This document shows, in pieces, positions 26,301-40,310 of a stretch of 64,000 nt of DNA. Source of the stretch: Crotophaga sulcirostris (Eukaryota > Chordata > Aves > Cuculiformes > Crotophagidae). The notes beneath the pieces were generated by a model. It did not search any database and was not told the DNA's origin. It saw only the letters and a list, made by a program, of their open reading frames with translations. How positions within the stretch are numbered: position 1 is the first letter of the stretch; every line of letters starts with the position of its first letter. A program made the position numbers and the translations under genes. Location: positions 1,832,055 to 1,896,054 of the forward strand of contig VYZB01000117.1 of NCBI GenBank assembly GCA_013397455.1. Direction: 5' to 3'.

Positions 26301-28182
26301 CCGACAAGATTTAATAGAGAAAGCTGCTAAATTGACCTATAAATATAACATATTACAATGCATCAGCCGATGTTGCCACTTTCTTGGAAATGGTGGAAGA
26401 AACAAGGATACTTGTCTGCCCTCTTTCAAGTTTTTGACATGACCATTGGATGACTATTCAAAATTAAACCCAAGTAACCAATCCTACATTCAATGTTTTA
26501 TATCTGTGTTATAATTCAATAATGTGTTGAAATTTATAGAAAGACTCTTCCCGTCTTGTTCCCATCAAGAACATCTTCCCCTGTTCTTACCACCTCTGAT
26601 CTCTCTGAAGCAACTGTTCACTTCTTTATAGTGCACTTAAGGTTATTTCAAAATCCCTTTTTTGAAACCCAGCAGTTTTGCAAACCCAATTTGCTTTGAA
26701 TCTCATTCCATCTTTGCTGGGGGAGGCAGAATTAAATATTTATGATCTCTGCTCCTGTAAAAGAGTATTTGCAATTCTTCTGATACATGTTACTGGGTTA
26801 ATCATCTTTTTCTCAAAATGTAAGTATCTTTTGTTCCTACAAGGTAATGAAGGAGAGTTACTCATCTTCATAATTAATCTTGAATTTTAATTAAACCTAT
26901 TAACTGAACATGTCAAATGTTTGTCACTTTCAAAGCAGCATAAAAATTACACTTAATAATAAGTCTTATTCACATATTGCCCTAGGTTATGTTGCAGCCA
27001 CAGTATCTATAACAATATTCTTATGCTATTTTACTTGATATTAATATGATTTATTATGTTGTAACAAATGTATTTTATTCACTCCTCTGTACCACCAGCA
27101 GCACAAGGATAAATTGCGATGTAGAACATGCTGATATGTTCTGTACAGTACACTGTGAAATAAATTAGCTTGCAATGACATATACATACTTTCCCTTATC
27201 TTTCTTAAATTTGCTTAATAAACTCAAAATGCACTGTTTATGCATCTCTCATTCTGCAACCAGACTCGTCAAATGAACAACTCACATGAATAAACATAAG
27301 GAAATAAGAAAGCGTTTGAAAGATCACAGGCCAAATTAGCAGGGTAGGGATATTCTTCCACATGTTATTTGAATATCTAATAAAAATAAACAACATGAAG
27401 GACACTAGAGATGAGAAACACTGTTCTGAAGAAATCCTGGAAAAACAGCCTTATGGCTTTCCATGCTAAGAATCCATAATACCATACATGAATTAAGACA
27501 TGAATTCTGCAGTCCCCTAAAAGCTAGTGCTTCATTATCAACCCAGGATCTAAAAGGGATCTAAAAGTCAGCCTGCATTACTATCTTCTCACATAGCGTC
27601 ACCAATAGTAAAGATCTCAGAAACCCTATTCTACACCAGCTACATCACACAGCCTTACAGTTCTTAATGCCTCCAAGTGATTTGCAGTCAAGATACTCAA
27701 ATATCAACAAACACCACCACTTTAGGGGTAAGAAATCCAATCCTCAGATACAAGAGTGCCAGGAGAAAATTGCCCAAGAGTCAGAGGAGTGATCCAAGGC
27801 CAAAGAAAATGCTGAATGTCACTGGTCATGTCCTCGCATTCCAAATATAGGTGAATTTCTACAGTTTTGCCTTTACTAACAAAAATATATCATGTTAATG
27901 AATTATTCACATAATAGCTCCTCTGTTCCCTTATCCCATTTTTTTCCTTGGGAACATGGCAAAAACACCACTAGTGTTCATAACGTGAGATGTCATGATG
28001 GATGCAATACAAGTAACGACATCAGAGGGAAGAAAATTGCATGTTTTTCAACAATCCCAGCACAGGCCTTTCAGGGAGGTTTTAAAAACCTCATGATGGG
28101 GATCCACAGGCATTATCTGGCTGTCTTTGGTGTAACTGGCTTCCAGGATCTCGAGCAGAAGCAGCAGAAGAAACACTTTGCC
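20341..28182. other. Long AT-rich non-coding stretch
   Basis: Almost 8 kb without a recognisable gene or repeat. Open frames up to about 90 codons on both strands (for example 20803-21057 and 24285-24566 minus) show no familiar domain, no paired splice sites and ordinary AT-rich composition. It may be intronic or intergenic. Confidence 0.5.
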
Positions 28183-28238
28183 ACACAGTATCACACAGTA
28201 TCACAGTATCACAAGGTTGGAAGGGACCTCTGAGATCA
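28183..28238 (-). mobile_element. Minimal CR1 tip (TGATACTG-tail type)
   Basis: Only about 56 bp of CR1 are present in antisense orientation: three tail units (ACAGTATCAC type) and AAGGTTGGAAGGGACCTCTG. The 5' truncation is extreme. It belongs to the same tail class as the copies at 12863, 40311 and 58683. Confidence 0.9.
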
Positions 28239-31200
28239 GGTATTCACTTCTTATATCAGATAATGTAACTCCAGCTTAAACAGAACTCAGCTCTCTCTAC
28301 ACTAGTATGTAAGTGTACTGATGTCATTTTAATTACCATTAGCATGTAGGGCAGGAGAACAAAGTGCATTAAAATTGTGATATTTTGCTATTAGAAATTA
28401 CTGCTTTCACTTGTGTTTTGATGAATTTTTTAGAAATGTAAACATGGAAGCTTTTTAATCAATAAGGGAATGCAGTACTCCCTCTAGGTCTGAGATAAAT
28501 AAAAAATAAACTGCTTACATAGTGGGCTTTAGAGTTGTTAGTATAAAGCACCCTGGTCTACCCTGTTAAAAAGTGATGTGAACAACAAACAGGTCTCTTT
28601 CACCTGTAAAGAAAAATTACACAGACCAGCTCTTTTACATCTTTTACATTTTTGTCAGTCAGCATCATCCCAGCCTTCTGAAAGGCTAGAAATCAGAAAC
28701 ACTAAACAACATCAGACAGGTCCACATAATTCACAATCTTAATGCATATAGTCTTGTTCCATCATGTAGATATTGATTTACTTTGTATTATAATAAATAT
28801 TATGGAAGCTTCTTGACACTGATCAGCTTGCAAGCTGGTAATTAAAGAGAAACAAATATAACAACCAAATCTATAAAGAATCATTTTTTACAATCAGATA
28901 AGTGGCAGACCAAAGCACGATGATGCCAAAGTCATGGAGGTGAGGACAATAATAAAACAGATGGATGCTCATATGGAAAGAAAAAAATCCAGCTAGACCC
29001 CTTCCTCTAACGATTAACGATGCACTAAAACTGAGGTGGCCATATGGAAACACTTTAATTTGAATGCTTTGGAATTTCAGTGGCATGTATGATTTGCAGA
29101 ATTACAATCATATAAATAACTAGCCCTTGGAAAGTCATGGGCATAGTAGAATTTGAAAAAAAAAACACTCAAGCATTGCCCCGTATCTAAATGAGACTAC
29201 AATAAACAACAAGAGAACAAAAGGAGTGGTAAGTGTTTAACACTAAAATAAGATGAACCTGCCTGTGGATAGAAATAACAAAGTCTGGCTAAAGAGAGAA
29301 TTAACCTTAGGCTGGCAAAAGCAAGATTTCTCTGCATTTTCAAATGTACTGTGAACTCCCTGATTCTGACTCCAAGTAGTGGAAATGAGAGAGGACAAAC
29401 TTGCACTCTTTCTGGAAAGATGCAGTGAAGGAATTCCACCAGGAGACACTGCTGGAGACCAAGGGATGTAGGAGGGAGAGGAGGAAACCAGACATCTTCT
29501 GCCAGATGCTTTGGGTAGACTTTGTAGCTTGCTCCAAGTGATACTCACACATCCTCAGTTGAGTGGAGGCACATTACACATCTATTTGCAGAGATCTCGA
29601 AATTATCAACTCAAGCTTGCATCCTTACATAAATACTTTGCCTCCTTATTCTCCAGTGTTTTCAAAACTTCCCCTAGGAAGTTGTGCGAGCTTATCAGTA
29701 GACTCCTCAAATCACTTCTGCTCGGTTATTTAAGACCAAGGTCTTCTGTGACCACCCCAGCACATGCATAATTTATCGCTATTGATATACCTTGACTAGA
29801 TATTTCAGTATCTTAACAATAACAAAAGGCTGTTCTGTATAATCATTTCCATGGGAAAGTTTCTATTGACTATTAATAAATATCTTATGTACAACCTCAT
29901 ACTCTGCAGCAGGTACAACTGGGCAGAGTTTTTGGAACTCCGTCCAGGCTGTCAACCAACCTGTTAGGCATATGAATTGGACTAGGCACAGCAGGAGCTG
30001 CTGGGCAAAGTGCCTCTTTCACACCAGTCGTGCCACAACTTGGCAAATGACAACCTCAGAATCTAAATTCACGCAGGACAAAATCAAGCATCCTCAGAAA
30101 GGGCTAAAAAATGGGTTACATTTTTGTTACAGCTACCAGACCATCAACATGCCTCCATGTAAATTATTGTTTTAACTTCTTGCAGTTGATACGTTTAATT
30201 AGGCATTTGGCAATACAGAACCAGAACTACTTTAATCAACTGTCTCAAATAATTATTTAAAAAATAATAAAAGAACACTGACCATATCAGAAAACACAGT
30301 ACAAGTGGTATTTATTCCGAAAGCAACTGCAGAGTGGTGAAAGCAAAACTCCTCATCTCTCATAGGAAGAATGATTTTTGTAAGCAGAGGACAATAGCTT
30401 AAACATGGAAATCATTCAGAGCAACTTCACAAGACTTGCTCTGTGTGTCCAAATATGGACTGACTTGAAATTTGTCATGATAGTTTATAGCCACAGAATT
30501 GATTTAGGAAATGCAGGTCAGTATGACTAGATGTTTGGACAAAAGCAGATAAAAAGATAAAATCTAGACATACTGCCAAAAGGGAAGGAATGATTTGCAG
30601 ATTACTGTGTGCAGAAAGCTGTTAACTGGAATACATGCAATTACATTAAATTAATTCATATTTCAGAAAAAAAAGGAAAGTATACAAGGTAGAAAGACTG
30701 GATAACTGAAGTCTATCTCTTGAGATACAAATTAGGAGCAGTGTAAAACTTCAAGGGACAGACATTTCCCCACAAGCCCAGGCAAGTCAGCGTGCAGAGA
30801 AGCACATTTGTCTCTGGCAGATTGATAAAAGGACATAGAGAAACCGTAACAGATCAGTCAGCCTTATAAAAATACATACCTGTATTGCTTCACTTCTTTT
30901 CCCCCTTCCTCTTAGATACTCATTCAGAATAAGCAAGCAAATACTTTTTATGCTAAAAGAAGTTGGTCTATTTTTTCTCCCGCAGAAGATATTGAGCAAG
31001 GATGCTAGAATGATGATTCACTTAAAGAGAAGCAGATGGATGTTTTTGGTCTGATATCTGATGTTGTACCACATACCAATGCTGATTAACTATTACTACT
31101 TCACATATGAAAAGACAAAGTCCAGAAGCATAGCCCATTCATTACTTTGCTAGTTCACACGTACGTTAAATGAACATTTTAAAAATGCTGCATCCTAGTG

Positions 31201-32092
31201 GTGATGGATATGAAAGAGTAATTGTTAGTTTACTGGTCTAATTATGCTTACTCTTCTGTAAATAAAGTGAGGGGTAGATTAAGGGAACATTTTTCTTCCA
31301 GGCATAAAACCATGCAGAAGGGATGCAACACCCAAAGGAAGCTGCCCCCTACTGATGTACCTTGGAAAAGAACAGATAACATATACGTACCCACACGCTC
31401 ATACACACATATATCAAGTTACCCTAAAATCTTTTTCACCTACTCCATTTCTTTGTCTTCCACGTAGAAACTATTCTGTTCTATAAGAACATCTAACTGA
31501 TATGATAACATGTCTCAAAAATACACCGAATTACATATACATAGTTCATGCACACACCAAGGATCTGCAGACATGTGGGGCTGGTTCTCAGGCCATGTCA
31601 GTCTGAATTTATACAGTGTGCATACGCATTATGCTTGTTGATATGAAACAGTATAAACGTGATGTGTGTACCTGTACACTCACGAGCATCTCCTTCAGAT
31701 AACGAAGGCTTAGATGAGAGAAGTGTGAATTTCATGTTACACATTAATAAAAAAAAAGCCTCTAGGTGAGAACATAATCAGGTAACCTATATTCCTCATG
31801 GACGTCTTAACCCTGAATGATTAAAAAGTGTAACATATGCATTTATTTACTTGAGATGTAAAAGGAGAAGAAAAAATGGCAGAGTTGGGAGGAATCATGC
31901 ATGCTTTACTGTAGCTGAAAATGAATTTATTGCTTCATTTCAAATTCAACCCATTCCAACCAGATAAGCCTACGTACATTTTGAACTTCAGTTGGTACAG
32001 GTGAGAGAAACAGCCATAGAGTATATCATCATGATCTTTTAAAGGGGACACGGCAAACGTCATCAACATTCAGGAAATGTTATCCATGTGAC
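28239..32092. other. AT-rich non-coding stretch
   Basis: No gene or dispersed repeat is recognised. Overlapping frames near 29197-29771 on both strands reflect locally higher GC and have no known domain. Confidence 0.5.
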
Positions 32093-32465
32093 AGGCTGAG
32101 ACAGTTGAGGTTGTTCAGCCTGGAGAAGGGAAGGCTGCAGGGAGACCTTCTAGCAGCCTTCCAGTACCTGAAGGGGGCTTAAAGATAGGGACAGACTTTT
32201 TAGCAAGGCCTGTTGAGGAAGGGTACCAAGGAAGGGTAGATTTAGACTGGAGAGAAGGAAGAAATTTTTTACAGCGAGGGTGGTGAAACCCTGGACCAGG
32301 CTGCCCAGAGAGGTAGTGGAGGCCCCATCCCTGGGAATATTCAAAGTCAGGATGGACGGGGCTTTGAGCAACCTGATACCGTGGAAGGTGACCCTGTCCA
32401 TGGCAGGGAGGTTGGACAAAATGACCTACAGAAGTCCCTTTCAACCCAAAGTATTCTATGATTCT
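32093..32465 (+). mobile_element. CR1 LINE 3' fragment (ATTCTATG-tail type)
   Basis: Sense-oriented, 5'-truncated CR1. It runs from AGGCTGAGACAGTTGAGG through GGTTGTTCAGCCTGGAGAAG, then CTGCCCAGAGAGGTAGTGGA, and ends in the tail TATTCTATGATTCTA at 32465. The reading frame is broken, and internal parts are missing compared with longer copies, for example after CTTCCAGTACCTGAAGGGGG. It is a dead copy. Confidence 0.92.
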
Positions 32466-35400
32466 AAACAGAGCCCTGTGATTAGGTATCACACTCTGAC
32501 CTTCAAAAGTACTTTATTTTGGAGATTTTATTTTGGAGAATTTATCTGCCACATAAGCCAACATAATAAATCTGTGCCTTGTATCCAGGAGCCTGAAACA
32601 ACACAGCTTTCACAGAACTCCTTGAAAATACAGGATCAGCCCTGAATGGCCAGTTGTTCCCCACTCCTTTTGTGCTCCTTCCATCAATGACAACTTGAAT
32701 ATTCAATTTTTTTGGATACCAATCTGATGTGGGGAGGACAAGCACCTTCTCAACATGCCTCAGCACCAGCTTTCCAGGGAAAGGTGTTCTGATAGTCTAG
32801 TGATGACAGGGATATAAGTGTAAGCACAGAGTTATTCACATCTTATACAAGGAAATCAAATGAAGCATCTAGAACAAGATGAAATGAAGAGATTTTATAG
32901 GCAGCAGAGTCTATTTTTAAAGTTCCAATAATAACCACTAATGAGAAAACAAAATAATACTGTATCATGAGATCAAAACCAATATCAGTCGCTCAGTGTG
33001 CTCTTGGGCTTTAGGGACACTGACAACATGGAATGAGAATTTAAAAGATATTTTGGTCATTGTTTCACATACTTGAAATTCTTAATTTCTTGATAACCTA
33101 TCCATTGACAACATAATTGTGCTGCCATACTTTCCCTACCAGACATTAGCATTCGCTTTGTATTTGGAAATTTATTGGCAAGTTGTAGGATTGCAACTGC
33201 CTGATTTGGGCTGGGTTTGCAATGCACAGAGATGTAGCAGTTTGATTGTAAGGAGACTATACCAAAATAAGAGATGTAATCACTAAGCACACAGCAGTTA
33301 CTTCTTCACATGGAACTGCATTATGGATGTTACCCCATAGCGAGTATGATTTCACACATGTATTTTACTACTGGTAGAGCATGCAGAGTCTAAAGAAGGG
33401 GTAAAAAAATTGAGAAAAAACATATCTTTCCACCCCAACTGCCAAATTCTGAACTTCTGTTTCTGTTCCTTGGAGACAAGCAGCAGTATTTCTGGTTTTG
33501 CAGAAGCAGCTCAGAAATGTGTGAAATAGAAGACATGACTGGACAACATCCATGCAGCTCCATGCTGTATTTTAGTCTGCTGCTTTTTCTATACAGAACA
33601 GAAGGGCTCTTGCAGAGCTTAAGGGCAGGTGATCAATGCCAGGCAAAGTGCAAACCTCTCCCATCCCGTGACACAAGCTGAACAAATAATTAACAAAACT
33701 GCAGCCCAAGCACTGAGTGGTGAGTGCCTCGCGAAGCTTTCTCCTCCTCTTCCAGATGGATTAATTTTTCAAGATAATTTGCTTTTCTTTTCCAGCGGGG
33801 AAAGAGTGGGGACAGACTTCCAAAAATAGGCCAGCCTGTCACAACTGCTAACTGTCACGCGGTGCCAAGATTGGAGCTGATCTCTTGGGGAGGCGGCTGA
33901 GAACAGAGGGGAGTAAGGAAGTAAAGAGAAAGAGTAATTCCTCTTTCCATAGCTTAGCCAGAAAGAAAATGAATAGGCAACCTGCAGTCAATCACAAATA
34001 ATACATAAGCCAAAAATCAGTCATTCTGTGTAAAAATATATAAATGTATCAGTTTACCAGCAGTTATTTGCACAAGTGCCATATTCTACAACATCAAAAA
34101 TGATGCCCAAATGTACTCTCTGTCCAAGGTCTCGCTGGGACAAATACAAGATTATTGCCTATTTAAACAAATTGACCCAGCAAATTAAACCAAAATGCTC
34201 TCTTCAAATTCAATTTTCGAATGCTGTCCTGAAAAGGCTCCTGTTCCTGTGGCCTCTGCAGCAAAGAGACACACTGAAGTCACAGGATGAATATGTTTAG
34301 CTTTTTGTGATATGAGGTACCATTTAGATTACATAAAATGGAATCTTATTAAGAAAAAAAAATTAATAAACTCATTTAAATCTAAGCCAAATTTGCTCAG
34401 CACTAAATATTTAAAGTCACAAGAGAAGGTAGGGAAACAAACTACAACTGCATCATTATTAAATGGATGAGAGTTTAATCTCATTCAACAGTGATCTGAG
34501 CTCTGTGCATCTAATGCATTCATTTTATTAAGAGGTCTGAAGCAGAATATTTGAAAACAGAAATCTTATTAAGAAAGTCTTCATCATCCTTGCTGGCGTT
34601 TTTCCTTCCTGCTGTATGAAGGAAATGTATTTTGTCTGTATAATCTTTGCCAATAATGGACTAATTTTTTTTCATTGCCTGCCTCAGTCATGTTGTTGTG
34701 GAACCTCAAATATTCACTTTACTAAGCCACAACACCAGTTTTTTTCTGATGCATCTCTGTAAGACGCTAACAACACAATCTCAGCATCAGGACAAAAGAA
34801 AAAAAAAAAAAGGCAACATGAAACTGGATATCATCACTAATTCATGAATTTAATATCCCTTTTCAGGTCTAAAATGCAGCCCACTTGTCCACGGACAACA
34901 ATAGGTTTTTGTTGTGTAGAGTCATGAAACATTGATTTACAAAGACTGCAATACTGACTGACAAAGATTATTTAATTTTTTGAAGGGTGGCCATACCTAG
35001 AGACCTCACTAAAGACACAGTGATTCAGGTGCTGGGTACAAGTGGTGCCAGCACGGGCTCTGTCTAATGGCCACCTCCTTCCATTTCTTCAGCATGTTTA
35101 CCTCTTTATTTTATACTTCTGTACAGCAGTATCATGAAATATAACAAATGTGGTAGCTAAATTTTATTATTATAATATTTCTTGAAGCCAATATAAAGTC
35201 TTGCTTTGCTCAAGACCTGAATATGCAGTACAAACACTATTTATTATCAGTTTCTGTGGGTAAGTACTTCGGCACTGCTCCAGCATCACACACCAAGAGA
35301 AGGCTTCCAGAGCCCAGGAAGGGCCAGGAGAACAACCGTTTCCTCCTCAACAGCAGAGTCAACGTAAGTTCTTTAACTAAATGTCTATGATAACCCAAGA

Positions 35401-35493
35401 AAATGAGGCTGATGAGCATTATAGTCATCACAGACTGCCTCCACTGGAGGCTCGAACAAAGGTGTATCACAGCTTTTTCCTTCCCTCCAAACT
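32466..35493. other. Non-coding stretch with a possible conserved element
   Basis: No coding gene is recognised. The part from about 33597 to 33900 is more GC-rich and word-like than its flanks and is listed separately. Confidence 0.45.
33597..33900. promoter_or_regulatory. Candidate conserved non-coding element
   Basis: This stretch begins after an acceptor-like site (TTTTTCTATACAG, to 33596) and a donor-like GTGAGT starts at 33720, but the 123 bases between have stops in all three frames, so it is not a coding exon. It contains homeobox-type TAAT cores (near 33690 and 33762), a split TGCCAAGATTGG (near 33863), and mixed composition unlike its flanks. It could be an enhancer or part of a long non-coding RNA. 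This is inference, and no conservation could be tested. Confidence 0.25.
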
Positions 35494-35700
35494 TAGAATC
35501 ATAGAATCGTTAAGGTTGGAAAAGACCTCTAAGACCATCAAGTCCAACTGTGAGCCCAACACCACTCTGCCTATTAAACCATGTCCCAAACCACTACATC
35601 TATACGTTTTTTTGAACACCTCCAGGGATGGTGAGTCCATCACTTCCCTGGACAGCCTGTTCACCACTCTTTCACTAAAGAAATTTTTCCTAATTATCAC
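35494..35700 (-). mobile_element. CR1 LINE 3' fragment (ATTCTATG-tail type)
   Basis: About 207 bp of antisense CR1: tail AGAATCATAGAATCG, then AAGGTTGGAAAAGACCTCTA, ACCATCAAGTCCAACTGTGA, and CCAGGGATGGTGAGTCCATC, ending in AATTTTTCCTAATTATCAC. On the minus strand the coding part reads RKNFFSERVVNRLSREVMDS, the CR1 C-terminal segment, with a small internal deletion. Confidence 0.92.
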
Positions 35701-38700
35701 AATAAAAATACTTAAAGCAATAATAACCAGTGGCAATTATTTGTTAATGACAGATAGAAAATAAACTCAATTCCAATAAACAACTCCTGAACTAGAGTCT
35801 GAAAACTAATGCATGAGAAATACAAAACACCTTTTAAACAAGCCCTCGCCTGGAGCCCTTTATTCTTACAACGATAAGTATTTACGAGAGCTTTTATGAG
35901 AGCTTTCATAGGGCCCATCCATAACATGACAGATACAGAGATTACTGTTGGAGAGAGTTCACTAATAATGCACGTGGCAACTTGCTATAAGCCGAAAGAC
36001 TGCAGCGAAAAATCACACAGACCACAAAACAGCTGAGATATGAACAAAATAAGTTTCCTATGGGTATAGCAACAAAACTTCATCTGTGAAGAGAAGACGA
36101 CTACAGCCCTTAGGCAATTATTTTGTTATCTAAAAGTGGATTTGAAAGTCAGACACTTTAACTCAAAACCCAAGCCAAAGCAGTATTTGCATGGCTGCAT
36201 GTAGGTATGTCGTAACAACTAACTCCTTTCTAATAAAAGTAGCATGGGGAGGACCAACATATTTTGTGTGTATCAATAGCACTTTGATGGTCTTCTAATG
36301 AAAAACTAGACTTAACTTCAAATAATCTGGTTTTATGTTAAAGGTACCATTGAAATATTAGTGGGGAAATAAAAAGGAGGGGGAAAAAGCCAAATATTTC
36401 TAATAGAGAAGTTGTAAAAGACCTACCTTTAAAGAAACTGATTCTGCACAAAATGAGGCATTTGGAAACAATCACTGCAGTTTCTTCCCTGATTTGAATC
36501 TACTTAAAGATACTTCTTTCAGGCAGATGGCAAAGAAAAAATACTGAATGTACAACATGCCCACTTTTTAACTTATCTCCTGAAACACCTTGGCAGCCTC
36601 AAAAATTGGCACATCCCATGACTTCAGCTGAGGGACTGATCCTCACTGAGAATGTCCATCTGACACAGTCATCCTAATGAAAGGGCCAGAGCCAACAAAC
36701 AAACTTCTTGGCACTAGTGGGGAACAACCTCTCAGTTCCACATTTCTGGGTGGAAGGGAGGGATGGGAAAGACGACTCCAGGATACTGAACCTAGGGACA
36801 CACAAAAAATTCTCTTCTTGTTACTTTTCTCAGGTCCAATCTAAAGGATTGCCAAATTACTTGGATAACAACATGCATTTACCAAAGGATAATACTGATT
36901 CATCACCCTCACTGGAACATACTGCTGGTTAATACCACTTGCCAATTATCTGCTCCCACCTTTCCATTACTGAGATAGCAATTTTTGTATCACAAAGGGG
37001 TTTGAGTGTGTGACAGAGAGTTTTGGCTACTGAAAAAGTGCTGCACAATTTACAATACCAGAAGGTTATTTCAAGACAAAATTGCCATGAAACACCATCA
37101 TTTAAATAATGAATGGCTATGCTTGCTTGATTGATTTCTTTCTCCTAAAATAATATTTCTTGCTTTCTGTTAGTTGGCAACAAATACATCTTAACATTTG
37201 CATTTCAAGCAAGAGGAGAAATCCAGACAGTTGCTTCAAAAGGACTGGAAAATGTGCTGTAAACTCTGATATGTATAAACCTACCAAAGCCATCCAAATC
37301 TAGCCAGCCAAGGAACGCATTAGCAGTTAGTCAGAAGTTCAGGAGCAACCCCAACTTTGCTTACAGGATTAATGGAAATTGCTTTTCCCTTGTATTTGAA
37401 AATGCTGTCCAGCTGTGTCCCAGCCTGCAACATCCATTCAAACACTCAGACCAAATGGAGCACCTTGGTTCTGCTCACTCTCCATAATGCACAGCATTGA
37501 ACTTAAGCAAAGAGGAGAAATGTGACAAGAAATCCTGTTTTAATTGCTTATGCCATTGCAGGGAGTGGGTAAATTTACAGCAACAGATGTTAGCACTGTC
37601 AGCAAGAAGACAAAACTAGTGCGTATATTTGGGTAGCCGGAAAAAAAAACCCACCAACCCCACACACACAGGTTTTGTATAAATATTCAGCTATGAGATG
37701 TCTATGAAACCAACTGGTCAAGCATTTTATCTGATAATTTAACTTGAGTTTGCTACTTCATGGACTCAAAATACCCAATTTAGAAACCACCTCACTCGAT
37801 TTCTTTGTGCACCATGGACATTTGTCAGAGAGGTCCCTGGTTGAAAGGTCGCAGCTGTGGCACGCTCTGCTTCCTTCCCAAATGGAAAGGAGCACAGAGC
37901 GAGTCTCCCTAATCATAAAATCTACCCCAACAGCAGCTTCGTCACCCTTTTGCTGCGATGCCTTACCAAGCTATCAACAAATGAAAATGTGGTAAACAGA
38001 CAATGCTGCTCGGGAATACTCTTGGATTTTTGTAATCTAAGATAACAGACGATGCTAAAAATGATTGCTCCATCTATTTGCTACCACAGCTTCAGAGATC
38101 ACTGTATATAATTTACAGTGTGCATTGGTACTTAGGTAATTGTATGTGATAAACAATAAATGTAAGGTACAGGATAAAAAATTCAGATTGGGAACACGGA
38201 CATGTGAACTACATAACTTCAAATTTACACACGGATACATTTATACACGTATATAAAGAGAGACAACATAGGTCTTCACATACACTTCCACTGTTGACTT
38301 TCAGCTTAGATGCTGCCATGTTTGGATGGGATGCTTTTAAAAACTATGTCATTTTATCTTTTTGTCTCTAAGACAGTATCCTGGTGAAAAAAGAATATAT
38401 TCAAAGGGTTTAATTATTTTTTTCTGGTTTTCTGAACATTCAGCTACCCCTCAGTGAATTATTTGCAGTGCAGTCGGAGACAAAATAAATGCACCACAGG
38501 CTAACTCCTAAGATCCTCCCATCCACAAATAAATCCTAACTGTTGCCCGCATCCAAGCACAAAAGAATACTAAATAGCAAAACCACAGACTTTCAGGTTA
38601 CACTAAAATGAACAGAGAAGTAAGTTTCAAAACTATTTTAACATACGTGGAACATTAGAATCTTAGAAGAAAGCCATAAGATACAGAGGTAACTGCTGAA

Positions 38701-40246
38701 AAATATTTTGTGAAGAAGTTCTACAAAAGATTAGCAAAAAAAAAAATCGAGGCAATCCAGGTGTAAGAAAACAAACATTTCTTATTCATATTTTTTAAAC
38801 TGGCACAATACTGAATATATGAATATATGTGAAACTGGTGAACTTGTATGGGCAGAGGGAGAATGAGATGACCTCCAGAGAGCCTACACTTTCTAACTGA
38901 AATTAGAAAGTAAGCAAGCACATTGCAAGATGAAGTGAGGGTGGCAAATCCCTGTAGAGAAAATGTCTTCCTAGGCACTTGAATAATTTATAACAGCATG
39001 ATGCAATGGTCACTCCAGGAAAAATTCTGCCATACTTAAAAATTCTAAGAATTCAGAAGTTTTAATCATTTTATAGATTAAGCTCATTTTTCTGCACTAA
39101 GGCAACCTTTCAGAATTAAAAAAGCTTTCACAGTATCATATCAAATGGATGATTTTAACGGTCTTTCGAACACGCTAGCAGGCAGAGACTTGACTTACAT
39201 AGCTTTAAGGGAAGAAAGTGAATTCAGAGGCAGCTATTTATTCCTCCCTTATATTCCACTTTATTCCAAGAATATAACACTAATTCCAAGGCTTTATAAA
39301 TGCAAAAATATAAAAGTAATGTCTGGTTTTTTTGGTCTATAATAGTAGTGTCAAAAAAGGTGAAGAAATTAAACCACAAATCTGTCTGCAGCCCCATACA
39401 ATTGCTCTTTGTTTTTACATCCGTAAAGACGTGTTAATTCAGAATGGCTTTTGGATACATTTTTTTTCTAAAAAACTACAATAAATATTGAGGCAAGCTG
39501 GCACGATTCGAAACAACCCTCCACGAGCTGTGATCCTACATAAAGACACAAAGATAACATCCCCAAACAACAGTTATTAAAGAAAACAGGCAGAAAGCAA
39601 TTTTGTCATTAAAACAGGGGACCAAAGCCATCAGCACAGATAACTGCAGTACCCAGGAGATGACAAAGGTCTATATAAAAGTTCACAGAACTAGGACTGT
39701 GCCCAACACCTGAAACTTCCCCAACCCAAGCAGGACATAAACCAAATCTAGTAATAAACCCTGCCTTAGGGTACAAAATCTGGTGCATCTTTGTGTATGT
39801 GCATATTTATACGTGCATGCGCCATAAATTCTAGGCAAAAAATCCGACCAATTTTTGTCCTGTGCTCTACAACCATTGCTCACTTTCACAACATCAGTTT
39901 TTTCACAGATTGTTGCCTTTTCCTACTCCCATAAAATAAACTTGTGAACAATGGAAGCGCAGATCATAAACCAGTTTTTACCTGGGTAATAAGAAATATC
40001 AGTAGGACTTCAGCCTGAAACCAAACTGTCCCTTTTTGAGATATTCTGTACACAGATGCTCCTCAGCTCATTTCAGCACCTCCTGTATCAGTGTATCAGG
40101 GTCCATTTTAGCTTGCAAAAACTGCTGCAGACTCCAAAACCAACAACTCCAATACAGCCTGGCAATCCTGGCAGCGAGATTTCAGTGATCGCACCCCATT
40201 TTAAAATACTAATCTCCAATATGTTTTACTACTTAAGAGCATACTA
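35701..40246. other. AT-rich non-coding stretch
   Basis: No gene or dispersed repeat is recognised over about 4.5 kb. The segment 37380-37580 is somewhat richer in mixed sequence and might be conserved, but nothing specific supports that. The + strand frame 37744-37995 has no known domain. Confidence 0.45.
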
Positions 40247-40291
40247 AGGTTGACTACTTGGTAAAGCAAACCTGATACATTTAGTCAACCT
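40247..40291. repeat. Perfect 10-bp inverted repeat beside a CR1
   Basis: AGGTTGACTA at 40247-40256 and its reverse complement TAGTCAACCT at 40282-40291 are separated by 25 bases. The structure ends 13 bp before the target duplication of the CR1 copy at 40311. It may have helped target nicking, or may be chance. Confidence 0.85.
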
Positions 40292-40310
40292 CAATTAGGA
40301 GTTTATAAAG

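Noticed and set aside
32115..32492. Minus-strand frames opposite the CR1 copy
   Set aside because: They are antisense shadows of CR1 sequence, as are the frames at 40303-40605, 40707-41040, 47479-47840 and 52296-52699.
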